This document shows positions 24,207 to 32,434 of a DNA stretch of 64,000 nucleotides, piece after piece. The DNA is from an uncultured Eubacteriales bacterium (GTDB lineage Bacteria > Bacillota > Clostridia > Christensenellales > Borkfalkiaceae), in NCBI GenBank assembly GCA_905207235.1, contig CAJLKN010000003.1:1-64000 (forward strand), given 5' to 3'. The notes under the pieces are model-generated. The model saw only the letters and a program-made list of their open reading frames with translations, was not told where the DNA came from and searched no databases. Made by a program: the position numbers and the translations under genes. Numbering within the stretch: the stretch's first letter is position 1; every line of letters begins with the position of its first letter.

Positions 24207-25631
24207 TTATCCGAGAAGAAAACTTAAAATATCTGTTTTGCCCTTGCCTTTGAACGTTATGTACAGAGCGAAATTCTGCTTCGGCGAAACAAAATCGCCG
24301 AAAAAGGTTTTCCAGTTTTCCGAGGGCTCGACGTCAATCTGCGCGAGACAATTCTTTCCGTCGCTCACGATAAGTTTGCCCCTGCCGCTTCCGCGGGCTG
24401 TTATGCCTATGCGCGTAGCGCCGCACGGCGAGAAATATTTGAACCCGCACACCGCTCCGTCGCGGAAATTGGCTATGTGCTGATAAGCCTCCCTCTCCCC
24501 GTCCGGAAGATCCTGCGTTATGTATGGATGAACGCCGTCTGCGGGCACGTCGCCGCGCATAGTTCCGTACTTGCTCTTTAAATTGCAGGCTATGCCCGCG
24601 GGATATTCTCCCCTGCCCTCAAGCGGTCCGCCGTTGAGCCCGCAGCTCGTCATTTCGACCTGCTCTATTTTTGCCTCGGGCGAAACCTCTATTCTCTCCG
24701 CGCACGCCTGACGGGAAAAAGACCTGCGGTTGGTGTGCCTGTGATAGAACACGTACCACTGCCCGTTTATGCACTCTATCGACCCGTGATTGTTAGCTAT
24801 ATAGCCGTTGCAATCATTCTCGTCCGTTATGCCGTTTATACCTATATCGCCGTTTGAAATTATCGTTCCGCCGAAAGTAAAAGGTCCTTCCGCGTTGTCA
24901 GACGTGGCATAACACAGCTCGTGCCCGTAATAGGACGACCAGATGAAAACGTACTTATCGCCCACCCGCCTTATGGAAGAAGCCTCGAAAAATTCGTGCC
25001 CCTCGAAGCCCGTTCCCGCAGAGTTGGAAAAGGACGGGACGACGGCGACGGGCTCGCCCTCTATCGTGAGCATGTCGTCTTTGAGACGGTAAACCCACGC
25101 GTTGGTGTAAGTTTTGGGCACGTCCATCAAATGCCTCGGGGGATAGGGACAATAGCCGATATAAAGATAATTTTTGCCTTCGTCGCGCAATATTGCGGGG
25201 TCAAACGCATAAGGCTCGCCCTCGCGCGAAGACAAAACGTGCCCGTCGGGAAACTTTACATGCCCGTAAAACTCGTACCTTCCTGCGGGCGTGTCGCACA
25301 CCGCCACGGAAATTACGCTGACGAAATCGAGCGCGTAATAGAGATAATACCTCCCGTCCGCGCCGCGGCAGACGTCGGGAGCGAACAGCGCGTGCGAGCC
25401 GTCGGCGTTAAGAGGGTCCTGCTCCTTTTTATAAATGACGCCCTCTTTTTTCCAGTCCGAAAGGTCGGATACGGGCGCCGACCAGCAGACGTAATCGTTC
25501 ATGCAGAACTTGTCCCCGCCGAAGCGGTCGTGGCTGCCGAAAAGATATATTCTGTCGCCGAACACGTGCGGTTCGCCGTCGGGGATGTATTCCCACAGAG
25601 GAAGAAAGGGATTGAAAACCTGCTTTTTCAT
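24207..25631 (-). CDS. Glycoside hydrolase family 43 with C-terminal beta-sandwich
   Basis: About 474 residues from MKKQVFNPFLPLWEYIPDGE, start chosen on GAGG ten bases upstream. The five-bladed propeller is recognised by PHVFGDRIYLFGSHD (base Asp region), LFAPDVCRGADGRYYLYYAL (pKa-modulating Asp region) and FEGHEFFEASSIRRVGDKYV (acid Glu). The last 110 residues resemble a CBM6-like module (HIANFRDGAVCGFKYFSPCG). No signal peptide, so it is cytoplasmic and likely acts on imported arabino- or xylo-oligosaccharides; the exact substrate is not determinable. Confidence 0.88.
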   Translation of the reverse strand: MKKQVFNPFLPLWEYIPDGEPHVFGDRIYLFGSHDRFGGDKFCMNDYVCWSAPVSDLSDWKKEGVIYKKEQDPLNADGSHALFAPDVCRGADGRYYLYYALDFVSVISVAVCDTPAGRYEFYGHVKFPDGHVLSSREGEPYAFDPAILRDEGKNYLYIGYCPYPPRHLMDVPKTYTNAWVYRLKDDMLTIEGEPVAVVPSFSNSAGTGFEGHEFFEASSIRRVGDKYVFIWSSYYGHELCYATSDNAEGPFTFGGTIISNGDIGINGITDENDCNGYIANNHGSIECINGQWYVFYHRHTNRRSFSRQACAERIEVSPEAKIEQVEMTSCGLNGGPLEGRGEYPAGIACNLKSKYGTMRGDVPADGVHPYITQDLPDGEREAYQHIANFRDGAVCGFKYFSPCGATRIGITARGSGRGKLIVSDGKNCLAQIDVEPSENWKTFFGDFVSPKQNFALYITFKGKGKTDILSFLLG

Positions 25632-25742
25632 ACCTCGCCTCATTATTTATTTTTTTATAATTATAGACCCGTGCGCGCGCAAATGCAATACCCATAGGGC
25701 AATATCAAAGCATATGTCCGCAGAAAAATTGTGATTTTTACA

Positions 25743-25771
25743 GTATAAATGCTTTCACGGCGGGCAATAAC
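25743..25771 (+). promoter_or_regulatory. Possible sigma-F-type promoter of spoIIR
   Basis: GTATA, 15 bases, GGCAATAAC, close to the forespore consensus GYATA-N15-GGnnAnAnT. It ends six bases before the ATG, which would make the mRNA leaderless. Confidence 0.4.
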
Positions 25772-25777
25772 AGACGT

Positions 25778-26305
25778 ATGAAAAAATTTTGCATAACTTT
25801 CTTTGTTTTACTCATCTTAATTGCAACGGTACTCGCGGCGACGCAGGTAAAAACCGCGGAGACGCAATACGAATATCTGCGCATTCACGTCCGCGCAAAT
25901 TCCAATTCCTCATTCGACCAGAACATAAAATATTCGGTAAAGGACGAAGTCGTCGAATTCATAACGCCTTATATAGCTCAGTGCGCGACCAAAGAGGCGG
26001 CGATGGAAGTTATAAGCGGCATTACGGACGGAATAGAAAGAACGTGCGACAGCGCGCTCGAAAAGCTGGGCGTAAACTATAAATCGCGCGCCGAGGTGAG
26101 AAAGGAATACTTCCCCACCAGGGTTTACGGCGAAGTTACCTTAAACGCGGGCGAATACGACGCTCTAATAGTGGAGCTGGGCGAAGGCACGGGCGACAAC
26201 TGGTGGTGCGTGATATATCCGCCCCTCTGCTTTACTTCGGCAACGTGCGACGTGCAGTACCGTTCGCTTATTTACGACATAATTGATAAATTTTTTAATA
26301 GATGA
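25778..26305 (+). CDS. spoIIR: Stage II sporulation protein R
   Basis: 175 residues. N-terminal signal or anchor helix (ITFFVLLILIATVLA), then the SpoIIR signature YLRIHVRANSNSSFDQNIKY, VKDEVVEFI, and FPTRVYGEVTLNAGEYDALI then VELGEGTGDNWWCVIYPPLCF in part. SpoIIR is made in the forespore and triggers SpoIIGA to process pro-sigma-E across the septum. It ends soon after PPLCF, shorter than many homologues. No SD precedes the ATG. Confidence 0.95.
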   Translation: MKKFCITFFVLLILIATVLAATQVKTAETQYEYLRIHVRANSNSSFDQNIKYSVKDEVVEFITPYIAQCATKEAAMEVISGITDGIERTCDSALEKLGVNYKSRAEVRKEYFPTRVYGEVTLNAGEYDALIVELGEGTGDNWWCVIYPPLCFTSATCDVQYRSLIYDIIDKFFNR

Positions 26306-26350
26306 AGCGCGCTAAACGCCTTTTAGCGTCATCGGGAGGAATTATTTTAG

Positions 26351-27079
26351 ATGAAAAAAGCACTTAAAGCCGGCATAGCGCTCGCCGCGACTTTCGCATT
26401 GGTCGGGGGATATGCCGCAGTCGATTTACAGATGCAGCAGGCGCAGTACGCCGCAATCTCCGTCGTCGAAACGGCAGTCCTTAAAAAAGGCTCGAGCGGC
26501 GGCGAGGTGCAGGAAGTACAGCGCAGGCTCAAAATGTGGGGTTATTACTCGGGCGAGGTTGACGGCATTTACGGCTCGAAGACCGTAGAAGCGGTGAAAT
26601 ATTTTCAGCGCAAAAACGGACTTACCGCAGACGGCATAGTCGGCAAATCCACGTTCCAGGCCCTCGGCATGAACGACAGCGCAAAAGTTGTTGAAAATCA
26701 GAACGGCGGAGGTTCTTCCTCTTACACCAATTCTGACTTGTACCTGCTTGCAAAATGCATTTACGCGGAAGCCAGAGGCGAAAGCTACACGGGTCAGGTC
26801 GCCGTCGGCGCGGTCATTTTAAACCGCGTGGACAGCCCCTCTTTCCCCAACACCATTGCGGGCGTAATCTACCAGAAGAACGCGTTTACCGCCGTTTCCG
26901 ACGGACAGATTAACCTTGAACCCAACCAGACAGCTTTGAACGCTGCCGCAGACGCGATGAACGGCTGGGACCCCACTTACGGGTGCCTGTATTATTACAA
27001 CCCCGCCGTCGCGACGAGCAGCTGGATTTTCACGAGACAGACTGTTACCACCATAGGTAAGCACGTCTTCGCAATATAG
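26351..27079 (+). CDS. sleB: Spore cortex-lytic enzyme SleB
   Basis: 242 residues. N-terminal hydrophobic signal (KAGIALAATFALVGGYAAV), a peptidoglycan-binding domain at about 45-110 (LKKGSSGGEVQEVQRRLKMW, GYYSGEVDGIYGSKTVEAVK), and a Hydrolase_2 domain (LLAKCIYAEARGESYTGQVA, VGAVILNRV). The Glu in AEARGE is the lytic transglycosylase residue. SD GGGAGGA is strong. Followed by ypeB as usual; both act in cortex degradation at germination. Confidence 0.95.
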   Translation: MKKALKAGIALAATFALVGGYAAVDLQMQQAQYAAISVVETAVLKKGSSGGEVQEVQRRLKMWGYYSGEVDGIYGSKTVEAVKYFQRKNGLTADGIVGKSTFQALGMNDSAKVVENQNGGGSSSYTNSDLYLLAKCIYAEARGESYTGQVAVGAVILNRVDSPSFPNTIAGVIYQKNAFTAVSDGQINLEPNQTALNAAADAMNGWDPTYGCLYYYNPAVATSSWIFTRQTVTTIGKHVFAI

Positions 27080-27089
27080 GAGGTAACGG

Positions 27090-28892
27090 ATGAGCGAGAA
27101 GAAGAACACATCGAGCGGCGCAGAAAAGACGGAAAAACTCGCCGCAAAAAAGACGACTTCGCAAAAGTCTTCGAAGGGAACGGTCAAATCGACCGCGGCA
27201 AAAACGCAGACTGCAAAGCGCAAGCAGACGGACGCGGAGCGCAAGAAGGCGCAGGAAATGCGCATGAAAGCCGAAAAGAAGCAGGCAAAGCTGGAAAAGA
27301 AGCTCGAAGCCAGACAAAAAAGGCTTGACAGAATAGCGGCTATGCGCGAAAAGCGCGCCGAGAGGACGGAAGAGCGCAGGCGCCGCAGAGATAAGTTAAA
27401 GCACGAAAGCGAAAAGGAGCGCGCAGAGAGAATTAAGAGCGAACGCGCGGCAAAGATGGAAGCGCGCAACGCAAAGCGCGAAGCCGCCGCAGCCGAACGC
27501 CGCGCAAAGCGCGAACACAGGCTTAAACTGCGCGCGCAGAAGATGGCGGAAAAGCAGAACAAGCGCCATGCGCCCGGCTTCGGCGGCTGGCTTGCAGCCG
27601 TAATATCCCTGGGCGTAACCTGCCTCGCCCTTGCCAGCGTGGTAACTTACGGCTGGATGAACATGAGCGACATGCAGGCGAGCATGAACGGCTCGCAGAC
27701 GCAGGCTCTTTACGAACTCAATTCGGTGGTGGATAACCTCGACGGAAATCTCGCGAAAGCGAGAGTTTCCTCCTCCTCTTCGGACAGAGCGCGCGTTCTT
27801 GCAGATATCGCCATTCAGAGCGAAATGGCCGAAATGATTTTAGAGCGCATGCCCCTCGACGGAACGTCCACGGCGCAACTCTCGGCATTCGTAAACAAAA
27901 TGGGCGACGCCGCGCAGAACATGCTCTATACCGTGGCGGACGGCGGCGAACTTACCGAATGGCAGACGGCGAGCATAGAGTATATGTACCGCACTAACAA
28001 ACAGATAAAGAACGTCTTGAACGAACTCGTTTCCAAGGCGGGCACAAAGGATATCGAAGCCGTGCTTCGAGGCAATCAGAGCATTATATCCGACAGCTTC
28101 TTTGATCTTGAAAACAACGTAATAGAAGCGCCCAAGGGCATTTTCGACGGTCCTTTCGCCGACGAAATCAACGACACCAACATTTCATTCTTCGAAGGGC
28201 TTAAAGAGATAAGCTGCGAAGAAGCAGAAAAAATGGCAGCAGAGATATTCAAAGATTACAAAGTTACCGAAACCCGCTGCACGGGCGAAACGGTAACCGC
28301 CAACATGAGCCTTTACAACATTTCGATGACCGCCGAAGACGGCGAAATGTTTGCGCAGCTCTCCAAAAAGGGCGGCAAGCTCGTGATGTTCGACAGCTAC
28401 AAGGAATGCACTGAGCATAAGTTCGACGGCGCGCATTGCGAAACCATAGCCGAAGAATTTTTAAAGGCGGCGGGTTATGACGACATGAAAGCCGTCTGGA
28501 TGAGCGAAAACGGCACAACCTGCAACATCAACTTCGCACCCGTTCAAAACGGAGTGATTATCTACCCCGACATGATTAAAGTAAAAGTATGCGAGGAGCG
28601 CGGAATTGTTACTGGCGCCGAAGCGATAAGCTATATTTTAAACCATTCGCAAAGGGATATTGCCGAGGCAAGCATAACCGAAGCCCAGGCAAAGAGCTCG
28701 ATAGACGGACGACTTGACATCACCTCGTCGAAGCTGGCGCTCATACCCCTCGAGGATAACGAAGTGCTCTGCTACGAATTCCACGGCACTTACGACGGCG
28801 GCGAATATTACGTCTATGTCGATGCCCGCACGGGCAACGAAGTGCAGGTGCTTACGGTAATAGGCACCGCGCAGGGCAAAAACGCTCTTTAA
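27090..28892 (+). CDS. ypeB: Germination protein YpeB with long charged N-terminal extension
   Basis: 600 residues, about 150 more than usual. Residues 1-155 are a Lys/Arg/Glu/Ala-rich, probably single helical region (for example AERKKAQEMRMKAEKKQAKL). A transmembrane helix follows (WLAAVISLGVTCLALASVVT), then YpeB N-terminal helices and PepSY-like domains (SCEEAEKMAAEIFKDYKVTE, ITEAQAKSSIDGRLDI, EYYVYVDARTGNEVQVL). YpeB is needed for SleB localisation and stability in the spore. SD AGGAGG, 10 bases after sleB. Confidence 0.92.
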   Translation: MSEKKNTSSGAEKTEKLAAKKTTSQKSSKGTVKSTAAKTQTAKRKQTDAERKKAQEMRMKAEKKQAKLEKKLEARQKRLDRIAAMREKRAERTEERRRRRDKLKHESEKERAERIKSERAAKMEARNAKREAAAAERRAKREHRLKLRAQKMAEKQNKRHAPGFGGWLAAVISLGVTCLALASVVTYGWMNMSDMQASMNGSQTQALYELNSVVDNLDGNLAKARVSSSSSDRARVLADIAIQSEMAEMILERMPLDGTSTAQLSAFVNKMGDAAQNMLYTVADGGELTEWQTASIEYMYRTNKQIKNVLNELVSKAGTKDIEAVLRGNQSIISDSFFDLENNVIEAPKGIFDGPFADEINDTNISFFEGLKEISCEEAEKMAAEIFKDYKVTETRCTGETVTANMSLYNISMTAEDGEMFAQLSKKGGKLVMFDSYKECTEHKFDGAHCETIAEEFLKAAGYDDMKAVWMSENGTTCNINFAPVQNGVIIYPDMIKVKVCEERGIVTGAEAISYILNHSQRDIAEASITEAQAKSSIDGRLDITSSKLALIPLEDNEVLCYEFHGTYDGGEYYVYVDARTGNEVQVLTVIGTAQGKNAL

Positions 28893-28936
28893 AAAATAAC
28901 GCATCGGGCACGGATTTCAAAATCTGTCCCCCTCTG

Positions 28937-28976
28937 CAAAAAAACAGCCGACTGCTTTTGCAGTCGGCTGTTTTTT
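28937..28976 (+). terminator. Terminator of sleB-ypeB
   Basis: ACAGCCGACTGC-TTTT-GCAGTCGGCTGT followed by seven T. Confidence 0.9.
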
Positions 28977-28983
28977 TATCTGC

Positions 28984-29062
28984 TTAGTTCCGATTACACC
29001 AGAATTATCATAGATAAATTCAAGTCCGTTTTTACCGTTAATATGAGTAGTTCCATAAAAAG
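28984..29062 (-). pseudogene. RHS/YD-repeat remnant
   Basis: A minus frame reads FYGTTHINGKNGLEFIYDNS then GVIGTKQ before running into the ypeB terminator. NG..GLEFIYDNSGVIGxK is a typical YD-repeat/RHS segment. About 26 residues remain. Confidence 0.6.
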
Positions 29063-29069
29063 GTACTAT

Positions 29070-29629
29070 TCAATATCCATTCTGACCCGCATTTTGAGGC
29101 AAAACCTCACACAAAAATCCGTTATGTTGTTCCGCATTTACCTTGATTTGTGTTACAATCTGATCAATTTGCTTTTTACTGAACCACATCGTAAGAATAT
29201 ATTCTTCTTTGTTTATTCCTTCATATTTTATAAAAATTGCAGAAAAATAAAACATCCCTTTGTTTATCATATCAAGGCGTAAACTTTTTCTGTATTGTAA
29301 TGATTTAATTCCCGAATAATTTATTTTAAGATCATTATGCCTGACTAAAAATAAATCCCTGTTGGCAGCAACAAAAATATATTCATCAAAGAAAATTATT
29401 TTATATCTTATTATTTCACGCGTTTGCAATATAAACAATATTACTATAACAATCATAATACAAACCATTAAGCAAATGATCATTATATTGTAAGCGTTGT
29501 TTGCCGGATACCGTAGTTGATTTAAAATTGTAAATACTCCCAGACATAACAACCCAATTAAAATATATATTTAATTAGCGTGTATATTATATATGCTGCA
29601 CCCTTAGGTCTTAAAACTTTTTTATTCAT
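29070..29629 (-). pseudogene. Small membrane protein A, frameshifted (RHS-linked family)
   Basis: The gene starts at ATG 29629 (SD CAGGAG) with MNKKVLRPKGAAYIIYTLIK then YIF and a stop; one extra T in the T4 run at 29560-29563 restores LIGLLCLGVFTI and the remaining 160 codons. The repaired protein has two transmembrane helices and a beta-rich tail (IIFFDEYIFVAANRDLFLVR, INYSGIKSLQYRK, EEYILTMWFSKKQIDQIV). It is clearly homologous to the intact gene at 42717. PH-like architecture is possible. Downstream half could still be translated from an internal start. Confidence 0.7.
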
Positions 29630-29793
29630 AATACTCCTGAACCTTAACGCTCAATAGCGATAAGTTTTAATATAATGGGTAAGTATTAGTTTCTGGAAAT
29701 GTATAATTAGGTTCATAATATTTTGTGACGAAGATTATATGTTCATCACGGGTTTAATAAGTAATAAGAATAGAGGTTAATTACGTTAATGAT

Positions 29794-29886
29794 TTAAGGA
29801 TCGGCGTATTCTCTACTGTCGCTGGAGATAAAGCGCCCACCTTTTGGGGTATAGCAATAGCCGCTGTAAAGGAAGAGTTTAGTATG
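29794..29886 (-). pseudogene. RHS core C-terminal remnant
   Basis: A minus frame reads YSGYCYTPKGGRFISSDSRE then YADP and a stop. GRFISxDSxEYxDP is the hallmark at the end of the RHS core just before the variable tip. The tip is missing; gene A follows after about 165 bases. Confidence 0.7.
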
Positions 29887-29891
29887 ATTAA

Positions 29892-30458
29892 TTATTTTTT
29901 ATAAATAAAATTGTTTATTACTTCTCTTCCGCCAGATATTTTTATATCATTGCCAAGCAATGCTGCTTTATTTTTTACCTCATCAATCAAATTTGCAACT
30001 TGTGTTTTGCTGTAATAATAAACATTTATTAACTTCGTTTGCCCATTTTTTAAGTCAAAAACAATATAAGGCATCTCAACAGATACGTGCTTTACCTGAT
30101 ATCCGTCAGAATCTCTACTTGTCGCACATAAATATATATCTTTAATGTCCTCATAAAAAATACTCGTTTCATGTTGCAATCGCCGTAAGAACAAGCCGCG
30201 TTTGTCTGCCATATCCGCATGAACGGCAATCATATTATCTTTTAAAACTATTTTTTTCTTTAAAAACGACAGCAAGTAAATAAAGGAACTTACCCCCACC
30301 AATACTGCTGATAGAAAAATTAAAATATAATACCAATCATACGTATTAAAAAACTTATTTATCGCAAATACTATGGCGACCAAACAAAGTATAACAATAG
30401 TTGTAAATAGTAACTCACTTATTATTATAAGTATAGAGTGCGGGTAAATCTTTTTCAT
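29892..30458 (-). CDS. Small membrane protein D (RHS-linked family)
   Basis: 188 residues, intact, SD AAGGA ten bases before the ATG. Two transmembrane helices (ILIIISELLFTTIVILCLVA and WYYILIFLSAVLVGVSSFIY), then a beta-rich domain with IVLKDNMIAVHADMADKRGL, FYEDIKDIYLC and a C-terminal helix STQVANLID-like (YSKTQVANLIDEVKNKA). It shares architecture and the end motif with A and E, but is more distant. It lies directly downstream of an RHS remnant at about 30600, which suggests an immunity gene. Confidence 0.6.
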   Translation of the reverse strand: MKKIYPHSILIIISELLFTTIVILCLVAIVFAINKFFNTYDWYYILIFLSAVLVGVSSFIYLLSFLKKKIVLKDNMIAVHADMADKRGLFLRRLQHETSIFYEDIKDIYLCATSRDSDGYQVKHVSVEMPYIVFDLKNGQTKLINVYYYSKTQVANLIDEVKNKAALLGNDIKISGGREVINNFIYKK

Positions 30459-30596
30459 TTACTGATTGTCCTTAAATCTCCAAAAAGGATTTTTTACCGT
30501 TGGGAAAATTAATTAAAATATTATTTTAATACTGAATAAGGTTCAAGCCGGACCTATTATACCATTATTATATCAGAGAATATGCTATCACTTTCA

Positions 30597-30680
30597 GTAT
30601 CGTAGTAAACCGCGACAAAGGAAAGAATTGAGAACGCCTATACCTCTTCTGCAATAGCCGCCGTTGTCATTGAGCACCTT
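30597..30680 (-). pseudogene. RHS core remnant and direct repeat copy 1
   Basis: The minus strand contains VYYDTESDSIFSD, the YYDTET segment of an RHS core. The stretch GAATTGAGAACGCCTAT and its surroundings recur at 31422-31510. Confidence 0.5.
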
Positions 30681-30747
30681 AAGATTACTCATTGCTTTAT
30701 ACAAATATTTTACTATCTTACAGACAATCTTGTCAATATCGGCACAA

Positions 30748-30782
30748 AAATCCGCGAAGCGAAATTTCGCTCCGCGGACTGA
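30748..30782 (-). terminator. Terminator of gene B
   Basis: TCCGCGGAGCGAAA-TTTCGCTTCGCGGA with TTTTTG on the minus strand. Confidence 0.75.
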
Positions 30783-30801
30783 TTGCTTTTATCTAAATAT
30801 T

Positions 30802-31250
30802 TTAAGCTTTAATCTCCTGAATATTATGCCTGTTCATCAAATCAACGAACTCATTAATATGGATCAGCGTTATTTCGACAACCAAATTATCTTTATTAAT
30901 ATCAGAATAAATTATTTGGTATTTACAATGACCTGTTTTAAAAAATCTCTCTAACCTATAATTCTTTATATTTTGTAAACTTATACGCTTTTCTTTATAT
31001 ATTTTTATTATTATTTCTTTATCGGTTACTTTTAGCGAATACAATCTGGCACGTAAATATCTGCTTAAAAATAAACATGATAACAAAAAAACAATACAAA
31101 TCCGCCAATTGAATCAGCAAGCGTAAAAGCCGAATATGGATACCAATAAGCCAACAAAAAATTTATTGAACAGATAAACAGTACTACCGTTATTATAAGC
31201 GAATATTTAGATATCCTTTTCAAGTTTTCCTCAAACAATATATCTTCCAT
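30802..31250 (-). pseudogene. Small membrane protein B, frameshifted at a poly-T tract
   Basis: Starts at ATG 31250 (SD AGGAG) as MEDILFEENLKRISKYSLII, two hydrophobic helices, then breaks at a run of seven A on the plus strand (31085-31091). With eight, the frame continues as VLFFLLSCLFLSRYLRARLY and SLKVTDKEIIIKIYKEKRIS to a stop at 30802. Repaired size about 149 residues. Same two-helix plus beta-domain layout as A, D and E. Confidence 0.65.
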
Positions 31251-31359
31251 TATTTCTCCTAACATTTTGTTATTATTAAAAACTAAATACAATAGAAAAC
31301 AACACCCTGATCACGATAATACAACACTGTACTGTGGAGATAACTTGTTGTATGCTATC

Positions 31360-31510
31360 GCACAATATAAAGCAACAAGCTTCAGGATCGTAGTAGCGGG
31401 TTTACAGAAAGTAAAGTTCTGTTTCGGTATCGTAGTAAACCGTAGCAACAGAAAGAATTGAGAACGCCTATGCCTGTTTTGCAATCCTTTCCAATGTCAT
31501 TGGCTACTTT
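31360..31510 (-). pseudogene. RHS core remnant and direct repeat copy 2
   Basis: The minus strand reads VYYDTETELYFL, a stop, then TRYYDPEACCFI. Compare the RHS core YYDTETGLYYLxxRYYDPExGRFI. The stop and lost residues show decay. Gene B follows 110 bases downstream. The outer part repeats the sequence at 30597-30680. Confidence 0.7.
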
Positions 31511-31639
31511 TAATTGCCAAACACCTTGTATTTGTATTTTAACACTATACCGCTATGACCGTCAAGTACGGCTATGACATTGCCTGCGCGCGACTTGCCA
31601 ATGCTTTATTTTTTTTAATTCAAACAAATTTGAAGCAGC

Positions 31640-31673
31640 TAAAAAGGGACGCTTTGTAAAACATCCCTTTTTA
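31640..31673 (-). terminator. Terminator of gene C
   Basis: AAAAAGGGA and complement around a loop containing TTTTAC, with T-rich flank. Confidence 0.6.
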
Positions 31674-31705
31674 TTATTTAAATATTTGCTATTAATTGTT
31701 AGTTT

Positions 31706-32264
31706 TTAATTACAGAAAAAGGTATTTCCAAAATCCCACATATTTTTTGCCTGATTGTAAGTTACGCTTTCAGAAAATTCCCGCAAGTCATTATCTCCCG
31801 CCTCGGTTAAAGAAGTTTGCACTATAACACCGCTAAACCTACGCACCTCAAATTCTTCCGCATAATAAAATCTAAAAAAATCAAATCAGTGCATATATCG
31901 CCTATAAATCCGCTTATTACTACCAGCAATTTTAAAAACGGATTTACTTTTCGTACACATATAGAAACAATATCTTCCTTTTTAATATGAAATTGTACTT
32001 TTTTCCCGTGGACTTTAATAACTTCTTCTGCTGTAACTATTAGTTTCCCTTTATAACATAATCGCGCAATAATAGCTATTAAACCAACAGAAAAAAACAT
32101 ATTGCAAAACCAATACCTATGGCTGCCCAAGGTATTAATTCATTGATAATAATTGAAATAATTACCCCTATACCACACGCTAAAATATATCCAACGCAAA
32201 CAGATATTACCCATGCGATATAATTGTCTTTATATGGCTTTTATTATTAATTGCGTGGGTTCTT
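31706..32264 (-). pseudogene. Small membrane protein C, multiply frameshifted
   Basis: Three coding blocks on the minus strand are in different frames: KPYKDNYIAWVISVCVGYIL to FAICFF; SVGLIAIIARLCYKGKLIVT to FIGDICTDLIF; FRFYYAEEFEVRRFSGVIVQ to GNTFFCN and a stop. Adding one T at each of two seven-base runs (32091-32097 and 31874-31880) joins them; a further shift near 32240 is needed to reach a plausible TTG start. Repaired length about 180 residues with two transmembrane helices and a soluble tail. Confidence 0.6.
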
Positions 32265-32418
32265 TCAAATTAATTCACCCTTAAAAGATCCAATATAAAA
32301 GCAACGGAATATATAAACGCATATAAGTAATACGAGCGTAAAATTACAGCTTTATGATGATAGCAAAACACATTATTTTTTGTCAAATATTGAGCCATTA
32401 TTCTGAATTACTTGACAA

Positions 32419-32434
32419 AATTACACGTGAAACA
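32419..32434. promoter_or_regulatory. parS-like site
   Basis: AATTACACGTGAAACA: 13 of 16 positions of TGTTTCACGTGAAACA. Confidence 0.5.

Noticed and set aside
29781..29910. Plus-strand frame reading TVAGDKAPTFWGIAIAA
   Set aside because: The minus strand of the same stretch gives a clear RHS core ending (GRFISSDS), which explains the open frame better.
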